Shown here: positions 45,846 through 57,520 of the stretch, one piece after another
How the letters are laid out: the number at the start of each line of letters is the position of its first letter
Numbering within the stretch: the stretch's first letter is position 1
NCBI GenBank assembly: GCA_026119855.1
Contig: JAOWBW010000487.1
Coordinates: 372,001 to 436,000 of the forward strand
DNA: 64,000 nt
Direction of reading: 5' to 3'
Source of the DNA: Campanula takesimana
Taxonomy: Eukaryota; Streptophyta; Magnoliopsida; Asterales; Campanulaceae
Program-made: the position numbers and the translations under genes
Notes under the pieces: generated by a model
What the model was told of the DNA's origin: nothing
Databases searched by the model: none
What the model saw: only the letters and a program-made list of their open reading frames with translations

Positions 45846-48251
45846 ATGGCGGATCGTCAGCAATCACCTCCGTTTGAGATGCCACAGGGCGAGGAGCCCG
45901 AAATTGGAGTTGAAGCTATGGACCCGAGCTTGCTTACTTTCCGGCCTCATACCCATATTTCTTACTTCGTGACTTCGGGTTTGGTAAGAATGCCTCACCT
46001 TTCTTGTCGATTTCGGGTTTCATGAAGTTCTGTTTTCTTTACCCGAAATATTGCTGCAGCAGCTTTATTGATCATTCTTTGCGTGTTGTTTGTTGTTGCT
46101 GATTTGTTGTAAGAAACATGTTGGGATGTCCATTTTCATGTTCACACACTTGCTTGTACATTGTTCTGCCATTGAAATCTCTGTGTTGAGTTCATCCGTT
46201 TTCTAGCAGTCATGCTGATGAAATTTTCGTTGTTCCTTGTTCTTTTTCAGGAGTGGAGCCGCCTATTGGAGATTCGAGGCGGAGCTCATGGTCCAGTGGC
46301 CATTTGGAACAAATTTCCCGAAAACGTGAGGGCTCGAGTTCAGGCTACCCACTTTGGCCTTTTTATCATTAGTCTGCCGGCACTGAAGAATGACCCGGGC
46401 GTTATTCAGGCTTTGAGAGAGAGATGGTGGGACACCACCCATACTTTTCATTTGCCCATGGGAGAGGTCACGATGACGCCCACAGACTTTACGGCATTGA
46501 CTGGTCTGCCGTTTGCGGGGGAGCCTGTCCCTTGTGTTTCGAGGGGGACCCTTAGGACTGCCGACGAGCTGTTGGCTCTTGTTGACTGTGGCTTCCCGGT
46601 GAAGAATTTCCGGGTCACTTGGGGGAGCATCCGCCGATATTTTAGCATTCTTGCAGCTGAGCCTCTGGGTGTCGCTGCTGAGCGGGTAGATGCTGTGGCC
46701 CGTTGTTTCATATGGTACTTGCTGTCTCATACCCTGTTTGCTAGTGGAGGGTCCTCGGCCTCTTTGGCTTTGCTTGACTTGTTGGTGGACTTGGACCAGG
46801 CCTGTCATTACAACTGGGGTGCAGCGGGCTTGGCTGCTTGTTATCATGGTATGGATCTGACTAGCCGTTCGACCACCAGATCGGTCACGGGTTTCAGCCT
46901 GTTGTGGGAGGTATACTGCTTTCCCTTTTCTTTTCGGCCTTCTTGTCATTGCTTTACTGTATCTTTGAACTGTCATTTAATTCTGCTCTTGCCTCTTGTT
47001 TTGCAGCTATGGGCCTTCGCTGTTTTGGAGCTGAGGGACTTTAAGATCAACAGAGAAGGTCAGCCCCAGTATCCGGACTGCGTGAGGTGGTCATATAGGG
47101 AGAGGAACGTGAGGACCGGCACTGCTCCCATTAGCCTGCTTTCAGCTCGGCGCCACTTGGATTCTTTGAGGCCGGAGGCTGTCGCCTTTTCTTTGTTTCC
47201 GTGGAGAGCTATTTATGCCTTTGTTGAGCATACCCTGATTCCCACCCGTTCGAGGCTCCTGATGAGCTCAGTGAAGTGTATGGCGATGTACCTTGGAGAG
47301 AGAGTGTTTTGGCAGCATGGTGGTCAGGTGACGGACTTCCACCACCCTCTTAGGCCGGCGGTTCCTGATGTTCCGCCTTTCTGTCCTCGTAATTGGAGGG
47401 CTCTTTCAGAAGCAGACCGGGCAGTCTATCTTGCGGGGGTTGATGCTGTCCCTTTCATTCATCTGGAGCAGGATTACGGTTTATTCCGGGAGCACAACCT
47501 CCAGCAGGGTTTCATGTTCACTGATCCGAGGGAGACACATGTTACTCCGCAGACTTCGGCCCGATTCTATCCCACCGGTGCTGGGTATTGTTTTGATCCT
47601 CCTTTGCCTCCTCCTTATTACACTTATTCCAACTTCGGGGTCTTTGAGGAGCAAAGGGAGATTGTTCCCGAGGATATGTCACCGGAGAGAGAGCCTCCCG
47701 CTCAGGCTGCTGTGGTATGTTTTTCTGACCATCTTTCCATTTTCTCAGTTCCGGTCTTGTTTTTCTGTCCCTTTGTAATTTCTTTTCCCTGTTCTTTGTT
47801 GCGACAGGTGCCCGTAGCTGCTTATAGGCATTTGGGTAGGCAGAACAAAGGAATGAGGCGGAGGCTCCGCCAGCTGGAGGAGAGGGTGCTGGAGCTGTGC
47901 AGGGATATTGCTGCCATGACTAGAGATGCTGCCGGTGCTGTCTCTGGTGCTGCGAGAGGAGCTGCCCGAGGTGCTCGGGGCATGGGACGAGGCTGCAGGG
48001 ATGCTGCACTGGACATTGATGAGGCTGTCACTTCAGCGAGGCAGTCGCTGAGCAGGAGTCTGAGTCACGGAGGTAGCCATAGTAGGAGCCTGAGCCGAGA
48101 GGGTAGCCAGAGCCGGGGCGGCGCCAGTTCATCAGGGAGAGCTGCCAAGAGGACCCGTCCTGTTGTTGTGATTGAGACCTCTGAGTCTGAGGATGATGAT
48201 GATGATGAGGGTGATGATGATGAGGAGACCGAGAGCGGTAGCAGGGGGTGA
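45846..48251 (+). CDS. PMD (aminotransferase-like) protein, antisense gene of the Tat element, four exons
   Basis: Exons 45846-45983, 46251-46910, 47007-47714 and 47808-48251; introns of 267, 96 and 93 bp have GT-AG ends and phase-0 joins, giving 649 residues. Introns 2 and 3 are multiples of three and stop-free, so an unspliced reading stays open. Start context AAACGATGGCG is favourable. Residues about 47-420 are the PMD core (GPVAIWNKFPENVRARV, WWDTTHTFHLPMGEVTMTPTDFTALTGLPF, WGAAGLAACYHGM, LLWELWAF across intron 2). Then come a basic heptad-rich segment (RRRLRQLEERVLELCRDI), Ala/Gly/Arg-rich and SRS repeats, and an acidic tail. No disabling change is seen, unlike the opposing gag-pol. Extra antisense ORFs with PMD similarity are known in Tat-type elements; the role is unknown. 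Confidence 0.85.
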
Positions 48252-48570
48252 GCACAGTGTTGGTGATGACGTGCCCGAGCTGTTGTGGCTGAGAGGATGA
48301 GGGATTTGAAACACTTTTACTTTTGCCTGTAATAACATTTAACATGTATTTTACAATCCTATTTATTTTACTACTCATTTTATGTTCTATTAACGACTCG
48401 ATCTTAGATGTCGACCCTTTACAAACAAATGTGTGCCCAAAGGATGCTTGTTGTCGATCCTTGAACTCCTTTTTGTTGCTGGGATCTGATTTTGCTGCAG
48501 GTTGGATATGTTGAAGTGATTGGGTTCTGTTCTGAACTAACAAGGGCTGTTTCTGTCTGAACTGCTGTCA

Positions 48571-48702
48571 AAGGCGCGCGCGTCGAGCCTTGTTTGTGGG
48601 AGGCGCGCGCATTGTGCAGCCTTGGTCGGAGGCGCGCGCTTCTGGCCTGCTGAATTACAGCCCCTTTCTTTTTCTGATCAGAATGTTCCAACAGCTATAA
48701 AT
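48571..48702 (+). promoter_or_regulatory. putative promoter of the small antisense gene
   Basis: Three GGCGCGCGC units at about 48573, 48602 and 48631 (spacing about 29 bp) precede TATAAAT at 48696-48702, about 83 bp upstream of the ATG at 48785. Same layout as the PMD promoter. Confidence 0.6.
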
Positions 48703-48784
48703 TTGAACCATTTTCGACCAGAATGGTCACACAGCATTCTTTTGCAAACACTTTCTCCTTCTAAACCACAAAATTCTTGTCATA

Positions 48785-49225
48785 ATGGCCCCCATGACTT
48801 TCTCCTTTGAAGTTAAGGTTTCCGTCCCCGAGGGTGAGAAGTTTGTTCCAATGGTGAACGCCGTTCCAGCTGTGGGGTCCGTCTCGATGGTGGAGAAGCG
48901 TCCGAGCGTTTTTGATCGTTTGGGAAGGCCCAATGACGATGTTGTTGACCTCGTGAGACCGGTGGTTCATGTGCGGGACTATAGACCCCGTCATTTTCCC
49001 AAGAAGAAGAAAGGTAAGGGAAATTCCTCATATGTGTGGAAGCGTCCCATAGTTGTCCCCGCTAAGGCTCCGCTTGATAAGGGTAAAGGGAAAGCCGTTG
49101 ATGAAGCTCCGTCCCGTCCTAGCGTTTTCTCCCGTCTTGGCGGTCCCAAGAATGTTCCATCCCCATCCAAGAAGATTAAAGGGCATAACAAGAAGCAATG
49201 GGTTCCCAAACCTAAGAAAGATTAG
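48785..49225 (+). CDS. small basic protein with paired SVFxRLGxP motifs, second antisense gene
   Basis: 146 codons, start context ATAATGGCC. The N-terminal third is neutral (TFSFEVKVSVPEGEKFVP). Then come two copies of a motif, RPSVFDRLGRPND (about residues 39-51) and RPSVFSRLGGPKN (about 111-123), each followed by basic segments (RHFPKKKKGKGN; KKIKGHNKKQWVPKPKKD at the C-terminus). Lys-rich composition suggests nucleic acid binding or nuclear location (inference). SVFDRLG-like peptides also occur in some plant Gypsy gag-pol linkers (recollection, not checked). Poly(A) signals AATAAA at 49304 and 49343 follow. I do not recognise a named family. Confidence 0.7.
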   Translation: MAPMTFSFEVKVSVPEGEKFVPMVNAVPAVGSVSMVEKRPSVFDRLGRPNDDVVDLVRPVVHVRDYRPRHFPKKKKGKGNSSYVWKRPIVVPAKAPLDKGKGKAVDEAPSRPSVFSRLGGPKNVPSPSKKIKGHNKKQWVPKPKKD

Positions 49226-49651
49226 ATTTTTCTTTGTACCCCAAGAGATTGCAATTAGACCACTTTGTTTTAGGATTTAATATTTTGATGTATTTTGTTG
49301 CTCAATAAATCTGTTGTAATGGTTTGAATAATTCATTGAATGAATAAAAATTGCATTTTGTTATTTGAAGTGAATTGGGTATTTTTGATATGTTTTAGAC
49401 CGCACCCGAAGGTTGCCTACGTTCCTCCAGTTGGGAGGCTCAGGTCTTCGTAGTTCAAACAAACAAAGACCATTTTTTTTTCTTTTTTTTCTTTTTTTTT
49501 TTTTGTTGTGCACCCTGTTTTTTGCCTAGACCGCCCTTTCGGGTTTTCAATCTAGCGGGCTTCTTTTTTGCAGGTGCTCTAATTTTTGCCTAGGCCGCCC
49601 TTGCGGGTTTTCAACCTAGCGAGCGATTTTTTTTTTAATGGTCTTTGTTTA
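49226..49651. other. convergent 3' region with two covarying hairpins
   Basis: Lies between the + strand small gene and the minus-strand integrase stop. A 37-bp motif occurs twice (49524-49560, 49588-49624): GCCTAGRCCGCCCTT...GGGTTTTCAAYCTAGCG. The outer stem is CTAGA/TCTAG in one copy and CTAGG/CCTAG in the other. T-rich runs at 49472-49504 and 49627-49637 flank it. An earlier stretch (49395-49455) also folds (CCTCC-AGTT-GGGAGG inside CTACG...CGTAG). Confidence 0.6.
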
Positions 49652-50623
49652 TTAAGCGTAGAACCTCTTGAGCTTGTCGAGGTTGACCTCCTTTGGCAGC
49701 TGGTCACCATCTAAATCCACGAGCCGGACTGCACCACCGCTTAGTATCTTTTTGACCACGTACGGACCGATCCATCGGGGTCCCCATTTCCCCAGGGGAT
49801 TCATGGCATTAGGAGGATGTTGTCTTAAAACCAAATCTCCCACATTGATGTTTCGAGGCTTCACCTTTTTGTTGAAAGCTCTTGCCATCCTTTGCTGATA
49901 CACCCTTGTGCGTTCGAGTGCTCTTAACCTTTTCTCGTCGAGCAAGGCTATTTGTTCATATCGACTTTGCATCCAGTCGACCTCGTTGACTTGATTCTCG
50001 AGGAGGACCCGTAGAGATGGGACTTCAAGTTCGATAGGGAGTACGGCTTCAGAACCATAGACTAATGCATAAGGAGTTTCTCCTGTTGCGGACCGTATTG
50101 ATGTGCGGTAGCCCCACAATGCTAATGGTAGCTTCTCGGGCCAATCCCTTCCTGTTGAGTCCATTTTCTTGACGATGGTCTCGATGGTCTTATTTGCTGC
50201 TTCGACTGCGCCATTTGCTTGGGGACGGTAAGGAGATGACTTGTGCTTGGTGATCTTGTATTCTACCAAAAGTGCATCCATTTCCTTCTCAAAGTGAGAG
50301 CCGTTGTCGGAAATGATTTCATAAGGCACGCCGTATCGGCACATGATATTAATCTTTACAAATTCGGCTACTTTCTTGGCGTTGAGGGTCCGATAGGCTT
50401 GTGCTTCGACCCACTTTGTGAAGTAGTCGACTGCCACTAGGACGAATGACTGCCCATTGCTTCCGGCAGGATGAACTTTACCGATGATGTCTATCCCCCA
50501 ACAAGAGAAAGGCCAAGGTGTGACCATGTTGTAAAGTTGTGAGGGTGGAGCATGTTGCAGATTAGCGTGGAATTGGCACTTGGCACACCTTTTGACTTTC
50601 TCAATACAGTCTCGTTCTATAGT
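49652..50623 (-). pseudogene. Tat integrase
   Basis: Starts after the nonsense codon at 50627 and runs to 49652. The zinc-finger cysteines (CIEKVKRCAKC) precede the core. The catalytic core has WGIDIIG, IISDNGSHF and NGAVEAANK, giving D, D and E. The C-terminal part has the GPY/F-like PRWIGPYVVKKI and ends LDKLKRFYA, with no chromodomain, as expected for non-chromovirus Gypsy. The open piece is undamaged but needs read-through of the upstream stop. Confidence 0.9.
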
Positions 50624-50626
50624 GCT

Positions 50627-52876
50627 CTAATAGTAACCAATGCGAAGTATCTTCTTGACTAGCATGAACCCATTCATGTGGGGTCCACATTCTCCTTCGT
50701 GCACTTCACACATTATCTCTTGAGCTTCGGTCTCATTGGCGCATAAGAGATTGATCCCGTCGTGGTGCCTTTTATAGACTCGGTCCCCAATCAGTACGTA
50801 CCGAGAGGCTAACCTTTGCAGAGCTGCTTGAGACTTCTTATTGATGTTCTCGGGATAAGTGCCATCTTTGAGGAAGTTCATGATATCCGAATACCACGGA
50901 GAGATTGTTTGAACCTCGTTGATCTCGATACTCATGCAATATGCCAGGCTGTTCCTTCGAGCAATTTTGAAAGGCTTCACCATTTTCCCTTTGGGCATTT
51001 CAACTAATGAAGCTATAGTGGCCAGTGCATCGGCGAAACGATTCTTATCCCTTGGCAGGTAGTTGAAAGTGATCTCTTGGAATTGTTCAACCAGTTCTTC
51101 AAGGTGCTGACCATACTGTTGGAGAGTCGGGTCTTGGGTTCGCCATTTACCCGACTGCTGATTGATAAGGAGCAAAGAGTCGCCGAACACTTCTAATTCC
51201 GTGACGTTTCTTTCGAGAGCTGCTTCGAGCCCTGCTATGCATGCTTCGTACTCGGCAATGTTGTTGGTAGCTTCGAATTCCAGGCGGATGGCAATGGGAG
51301 TGTAGAAGTCTTTTGGATCGACAAGCAATACCCCTATACCAAAACCGTGTTTATTGGCGGCGCCATCGAAAAAAAGTTGCCACTTATTTTCCTCGGTTGT
51401 AGTACAAATTAAATGCTCGTCGGGGAACTGTGCGTCTTCCCCCTTCACTTCGTCACACGGGAATTCGGCAAGCTGGTCACTGAACACTTTCCCCCTGACG
51501 GATTTTAGTGTGACGTAAGTGATATCATAGCCGGCGAGCATGAAGTACCATTTGGCTATTCTTGTTGACATGAAAGGCTTCTCGAAGATGTAGCGGAGCG
51601 GGTCCACCTTTGCTACTAGCTTGATCGGAAAAGCTTCCATATAGTGTTTGAGCTTTTGAGTGACCCAAACCAATGCTGCACATGACTTCTCTAAGACAGA
51701 GTAGTTCTTTTCGCCTCCTTGGAATCGGCGACTGACAAAATAAATGGCGTTCTCCTTTGTAGACTCTCGTTGCTCTTGTGCTAACATAGCCCCTAGGGCT
51801 TCATCATTGACAGTGAGATAAAGCCACAGAGGTTTCTCCTTGTACGGCGGAACTAGAACAGGAGGGCACGTCAAGTAATGCTTCACTTGATCGAAGGCTT
51901 CTTGGCACACGTCGGTCCATTCTAGAGCCACATTCTTCTTGAGTATCTTGAAGATTGGCTCGCACATGGAAGTAAGTTGGTGCACAAACCGACTGATGTA
52001 TTGTAGTCTGCCCATGAAACCTTTAATCTCTTTCTGCGTCTTTGGAGGAGGCATGTCAATGATTGCCTTGATTTTGGAGGGGTCTACTTCAATTCCCCTT
52101 TCAGTGACCATATAACCAAGAACTTTGCCTCGGATAACCCCGAACGTGCACTTTGCAGGGTTGAGCCTCATCTTGTGTTAACGAAGCCTTTCGAAGAACT
52201 TGCGAAGATCGACTAAATTTTGACCATCGGTCCCTTTGGAGTGAATGATCATGTCGTCCACATAGACCTCGATTTCTTTGTGAATCATATCGTGGAACAA
52301 GTCTGTCACGGCTCTTTGGTAGGAAGCCCCAGCATTTCTTAACCCAAATGGCATGACTGTGTAGCAAAAGGTACCCCACGGTGTTGTGAAGGCTGTCTTA
52401 TGTTGATCTTCCTCGGCCATGAGAATCTGATTGTACCCAGCGAACCCATCCACGAATGAGCGAACCTCGTAGGCAGCAGTGGAGTCGACTAGCATGTCGA
52501 TATTAGGGAGTGGAAAATCATCCTTTGGGGAAGCTTTGTTTAAATCCCGGAAGTCTACACAAACTCGAACCTTGCCGTTCGCCTTCCTGACTGTCACAAT
52601 GTTAGCTAACCATGTCGGATACTCGATAACCTTGATGAAACCCACACTGAGGAGCTTCTCAATCTCTTCTTTGACCTGTAGAGACCATTCTGGCTTGATC
52701 TTTCTGAGCTTCTGCTTTACTGGCCTGGCATCTTCTCTGATCGGAATCCTGTGCTCCGCTACCTTTCTGTCTAAACCCGGCATGTCTTTGTATGACCATG
52801 CGAACACATCCACGAACTCCTGTAGTAATGCAGTCAACCTGTCTTTGTCGTCCCCTTTGAAGAAGCTTCCAATCAT
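50627..52876 (-). pseudogene. Tat reverse transcriptase, RNase H and archaeal-type RNase H
   Basis: A single frame with a TAA at 52178-52180 (between FERLR and HKMRLNP) and a TAG at 50627-50629 (RIGYY/STIERDC, where Trp is expected). RT motifs: VRVCVDFRDLNKASPKD, MPFGLRNAGASYQRA and the catalytic EVYVDDMIIHS (about 52255-52285). The Gypsy RNase H follows (WLYLTVNDEALGAML, NYSVLEKSCAALVW). A second RNase H follows from about 51395 (WQLFFDGAANKHGFG, ATNNIAEYEACIAGL, VFGDSLLLINQ, KNRFADALA). This second, archaeal-type domain is the hallmark of the Tat lineage. Confidence 0.92.
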
Positions 52877-55800
52877 TGTTTATTTTGGCTCTTCTTCGGT
52901 ACCCAGATTAACAACATGCAATTCTTCGTCAGCCTTTGGACCATTCTCGCCACGACTACGGACTTGTTGAGCAAGTTCATTTAAGTATGTTGTGTTTTCG
53001 TGGTCTATTTCATCATAATTTGAATCGTTATTAACTTGTTCGTTAAATTCATTATGATGTTTGCAATCTCAGGGTACTCAGAAATATCAAAATTTTCATT
53101 AGCAAAGAAAGGAAACACACGCTCGGCTATGGCCTCCAAATCCTCTTGGGTGAGGGTATTAGAGACACTCTCGGACTCGAAAGTAAGTGTGAGTCGCTCT
53201 TCCTTTGTTGCTGTGCGAGGTATGCAACCCATTTCTTGGACTAAGAATTCTTTGGATACCACGGGCCCTTTTGTTGAATACCAATTGTTGATCGGCTCGG
53301 ATCTTGGCGGGATCTCACTGATAGTCTCGTTCATGATGACGGTGTCATGGATGGCGTTAACTTGGCATTCATTCATCATGGCAAGCTCTTCAAAAATGGA
53401 GGCTAGATCTGTCAGTTCTTCCCCCACGGTGATTTCCGCCTCGGACTCTATGGTTATCTTCCTTCCCCACCATTCACGGGGTGACATGGGAGTTTGTTCC
53501 CTTTCGGATTTCTGGATCTCACAATCGGAGAAGATTTCGAGGCCGGGCTTTTTGACACCTTTATTGTTAACCCACGGCTCGGGAAAGATCATGTATGGAA
53601 CGTCTTCCCCTTGGCGGACAAAATAACCATTCAACGTCTTGCGGTAAGGCCTTAGATTAGGGACTTCATAGTGATGGCCTTCTTTACGAGCTCGGGCCTT
53701 TTCGTTCTTGATTGCTTGCTCTTGCTTCAAGTCTTCTTTGGAAGGCTTGTACCCCAAACCGAATGTATTCTTGACAAATGGGACTTGCACAGGGTGTAGG
53801 GTTCCTTGTTGATATCTCCCTAGGCCTAAATCAGGGAAGTAGTCCATATTCCTCATTATGCGGAGGACTTTGTGGTTGCTGGGGTTCCATGATCCGTTTC
53901 CCCCTTCTTTGTCAATGGCGTTGATTGAGACGCCGGAGAGAGTGGAGTCTGGTAGACCATGCTGAACTTGGTGGACGGGCTCACCTTTTCTGTGGATAGT
54001 GATGTTTTCAGCCATTACGGTCACTATTTCATCACCATTTCGGATCTTGACACATTGGTGGAGAGTTGACGGTACGGCATTAGCACTGTGAATCCATGGT
54101 CGACCCAAAAGTAAGTTGAACGAGGCCGGGATATCAAGCACTTGGAATGGAACGGACATGATCATGCTCCCAAACTCAATGTCTATTTCGATCATACCCA
54201 TGACTGTACGGGCGGTGCTGTCATAACCTCGGATTACTTGAGTAGAAGGCTTCAAATCGGAATCCTTAAGCCCCAGTATGCCCATGATCCTACCAGGCAT
54301 GAGATTGAGTGCGGAACCACCGTCCACTAAGACTCTTGAGACGGGCCTCCCCCTTGCTCGTACCTTGAGGTAAATAGCTTCGTTGTGGTCGGAACCAAAC
54401 GGTGGAAGGTCCATATCGGCAAAGGTGATGACGTTGCTAAAATGAATGTGACCAATCATTGCTGTGAGGTCCTCGGGAGTAGTATCGGGAGAAACTGATG
54501 TATCATCGAGATTGCGGATGACAAGGTCTCGGTGTTTCTTTGAGGATGCAATGAGGTCCCAAATAGAGATGTTGGCTTGAGTTTTCTTGAGTTGGACAAG
54601 TAGAGGATCTTCGGGAGTGTCGCGAGCTTGCGGCTTTTGAGAAGAGGAGCTCGGTGCGGAAGTGGGAGGGTTGCTTGCTAGGACTCGACCGGATCGAGTT
54701 AGCATGTTGACGTTCCCATCTTGCTTCTTTTTCCTATTCTCTAGTACTTCCCTCATTACCTCATCGTAAGTCACTACATAACAAGAATCGTCAAGTTTAT
54801 TCATAACATTGGGGCCCCCATTCACAATTGGGATTGAATGGGTGGTCCCCTCGAGTTCTCCTACCTCTATTACATTGACATGCTCGTCATTAGCCACTAC
54901 AAATTCTTTCTTATCTATGAGATCTTGAATGACATTGCGGAGAACGAAGCAATCCTCGGTGGTGTGGCCACTATATTGGTGGTAGCCACAATATTTGTGG
55001 TGAGCGTGATTGGAGTGGATCGTCTTGGGTTGGTACCCTTGCACGGGTGTGACTTGACCCTTTGTCTTGAGGACCTCGAACACTTCGGTTTGAGTCATGC
55101 CTTGGAGAGGCGTGTAGACACGGTCACTTTGGGACTTTTTCCCTTGAGGTGGAGGAACCTTTTTGTAATTCCCCTTGTCAATAGTGATGGCGTTGACCGA
55201 GGCCTCTTTTGTGGAGTTGGAAGCGGCCTTGTAGCGGTAAGTAGGAGTGGTCTTCTTAATCTCCTTGAGCAAGTCATCCATGCGTACCCCCGCCTCATAC
55301 ATTTGGGAGAAGTCGGAGTAGCAAGCCCCACTTAGGTGGGTGCGAAGATCAATCTTGAGACACTTGAGAAATATGTCCATTTGCTCTTTTGTGTTCGGCC
55401 TCTCAACAATTTCAGAGAGTTTATCATTCCATCTCCTTGTGAAGTTGATGAAGGACTCATTGTCTCGTTGAGTAGTGTTCTCTAGCTCTTTCCTTGTGGG
55501 CCGGTGAGTGGTGTTGCCTTGGTATTGGTTCTTGAAGGCAAGCATGGCAGAGTCCCAATCAAGACGGACAGTGAGCGGGAGAGTAGCATACCAATCTTTT
55601 GCTGCCCCCTCGAGAGTGAGAGGAAAGCATTGAGCCATCACCTTGGGGGAGACCTTCTTTGGAACCATTGCCCAAATATAAGTCTCAATGTGAGCCATAG
55701 GACAAGAGTTTCCCTTGAATTTGCTTATGTCGGGCATCTTGAACTTATCGGGAAGAGCGGCCATAGTACTCATGAGGATGGATGATTGATAAAGGCTTGT

Positions 55801-56364
55801 GTCGGAGCCTTTCCCCATGTTTAGCCCATTGAATTTTTGGTCGATGTAGGCCATGATAGAATCCACCATTTTGGGCTCATTGTTCTCGGAACTTGGTTCC
55901 CCCATTTTCTTGGTGCGGGTGTTGACATAAGGACTCTTGAACAAAACCTCGATCCATTCGGATTCATCATCATTGTTCTTGTTCTTTCCCTTGGCAAGGT
56001 TGGTGAGCTTTTCTTTCATTAGCTCCATTTCGGCCTCGTGGGCTTCCCTTTGGCTGTCGAGGTGGGATTGCCAGATGTCGTCTTTGTTTTGTGCCTGCTT
56101 ATTAAGGGTGGAGACTTGCTCTTGGAGGAGTTGGACCATGGTTGAGAGCTGTTCAAGAGACATGGTGTTGCTGCTGCCGGTCATGGTTGATGTTGGAGCT
56201 GTTGGAGTGATCTCTTCACGGACTAACCGATTTGCTGAATCCCGGTAGACTTTGTAAGTACCAATTGAACCTATATTGCAGAAGAGGCCCTTGTCAGTCT
56301 TGAGTAACACTTGCGGTCCATGAAGAGGCTTAGAACACACAGTTGGGCACACGACTCTAACCAC
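52877..56364 (-). pseudogene. Tat gag and protease
   Basis: ATG at 56364; 1119 codons open to 53005. Gag core: PMAHIETYIWAM, AAKDWYATLP, FINFTRRWNDKL (about residues 220-330). Zinc-knuckle-like CGYHQYSGHTTEDC is near residues 459-472. Aspartic protease: RVLVDGGSALNLMP and FNLLLGRPWIHSA (about 675-770). A G-patch-like stretch (DLGLGRYQQG ... FGLGYKPS) is near 870-910. Close to 53055 the frame shifts by one base; the sequence downstream still reads sensibly to a TAA just before the RT piece at 52876. The gag-pol boundary therefore needs a frameshift and stop suppression, or is mutated. Confidence 0.88.
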
Positions 56365-57520
56365 ATAAGAAAAGACTCTTTTTTTTTTTTTTTTTTTTTA
56401 TAAGTCGGAGGGAATGAATCCCTTTTGGGGTTTCTAAGAAAATAATGGAATCGTCACACTAGTATATAGACCATCTCGCGGTCCCATATACTCATCGGAT
56501 TCCATCGTGTTTGTGAATCCTACATGTATCGGGATTAAACTAAATTAATGTAGTAAAGCATACATGCGGGGACGGATTTTTATTTTCGTCCAAAATAACC
56601 ACTTTTGGGGACGGATTTTTATTGCGTCCATTTCAACAAGTTGGCATGTATGATTTGAAGACATTAGTTTAGGGAAATCTCGGTACATGGAAACCGAATT
56701 GAGTCACGGAGTGTTAGACCCTAACTAGAATTTGTGTGGTTTGTGCTCGGCTTGAATATGAGGCTCAAAGGTCACCCCCGGCATGTAGTCTTGAACTATG
56801 CCATGGGCTGAGGTTTACCGCTTCGAAAGAGCCAAGGTCTGGTGGAGCTTGAAACTTTCTAGGACGGGCCTCGACGGGTTTGGGGTTGGACTTGTGCAAC
56901 TCGATAGTGAGCAGTTCATAGGAATATGTGCATGTAGTGTGAGGTCTAACAAGTGACAAAAATTTTTTATTTTTTTTTTTTTTTTTGAAAAGAAAGAAAA
57001 ACACACAAAACACATAAGCACATAAAGTTACAACTCCCGAATCACCCGTGTGACCGGTAAATAAAACACAAAATTAAAACAGTCCGAGGGTTCAATTCTG
57101 TTCTGATGCAGGCAACTGTGCCCACACCCCACTGTTCTGCTCAGTCACTGAAACCTGTCTCTGTTCTAGAAACCAACCTAGAAGCGTGCGCCTCTGAGTG
57201 CTGATGTGGGACGCGCGCGCATAGCGCAATGCTTATGGGAGGCGCGCGCTTCTGGGGAACACCTGTCAGAATGTCAGACTTTGGACTCAGGGGATTGCCC
57301 TGGTCCTATGTTCATATTGTAACCCCTGCAGAAGTGATTAGTGCAGAATAACAGAAGAAGAAGATGAAGAATATGAAGAAGTGGGCGATTCCGGTTCTTG
57401 ATGCGGGATGCGCGCGCCTTAGGTTGAAAAGGCCAGACGCGCGCGCCTCCCCCATCAGGAAACAGAATGCCCAGAAGAGATGTAGATTTCGATCAGAATG
57501 CAAGTTTAACCCTCAAATAG
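56365..57520 (-). other. Tat 5' leader, non-coding
   Basis: Holds T-runs at 56379-56399 and 56968-56986, two copies of GGGGACGGATTTTTATT...CGTCC (about 56567-56591 and 56606-56630), each able to form a GGACG/CGTCC stem, and two GCGCGC clusters (57184-57250, 57408-57450). Bases 56879-57539 match 1-627 of the window. Confidence 0.7.

Noticed and set aside
45205..45863. Long minus-strand ORFs across the tandem array (Ser/Thr/Phe-Thr-Asn-Gly-Phe repeats)
   Set aside because: Several frames stay open because the repeat unit contains no stop; no start context, domain or splice evidence, and the array lies in an untranslated region.
46263..46976. 237-codon minus-strand ORF opposite the PMD gene
   Set aside because: Shadow of the PMD exons; no recognisable domain, and the + strand frame explains the coding signal.
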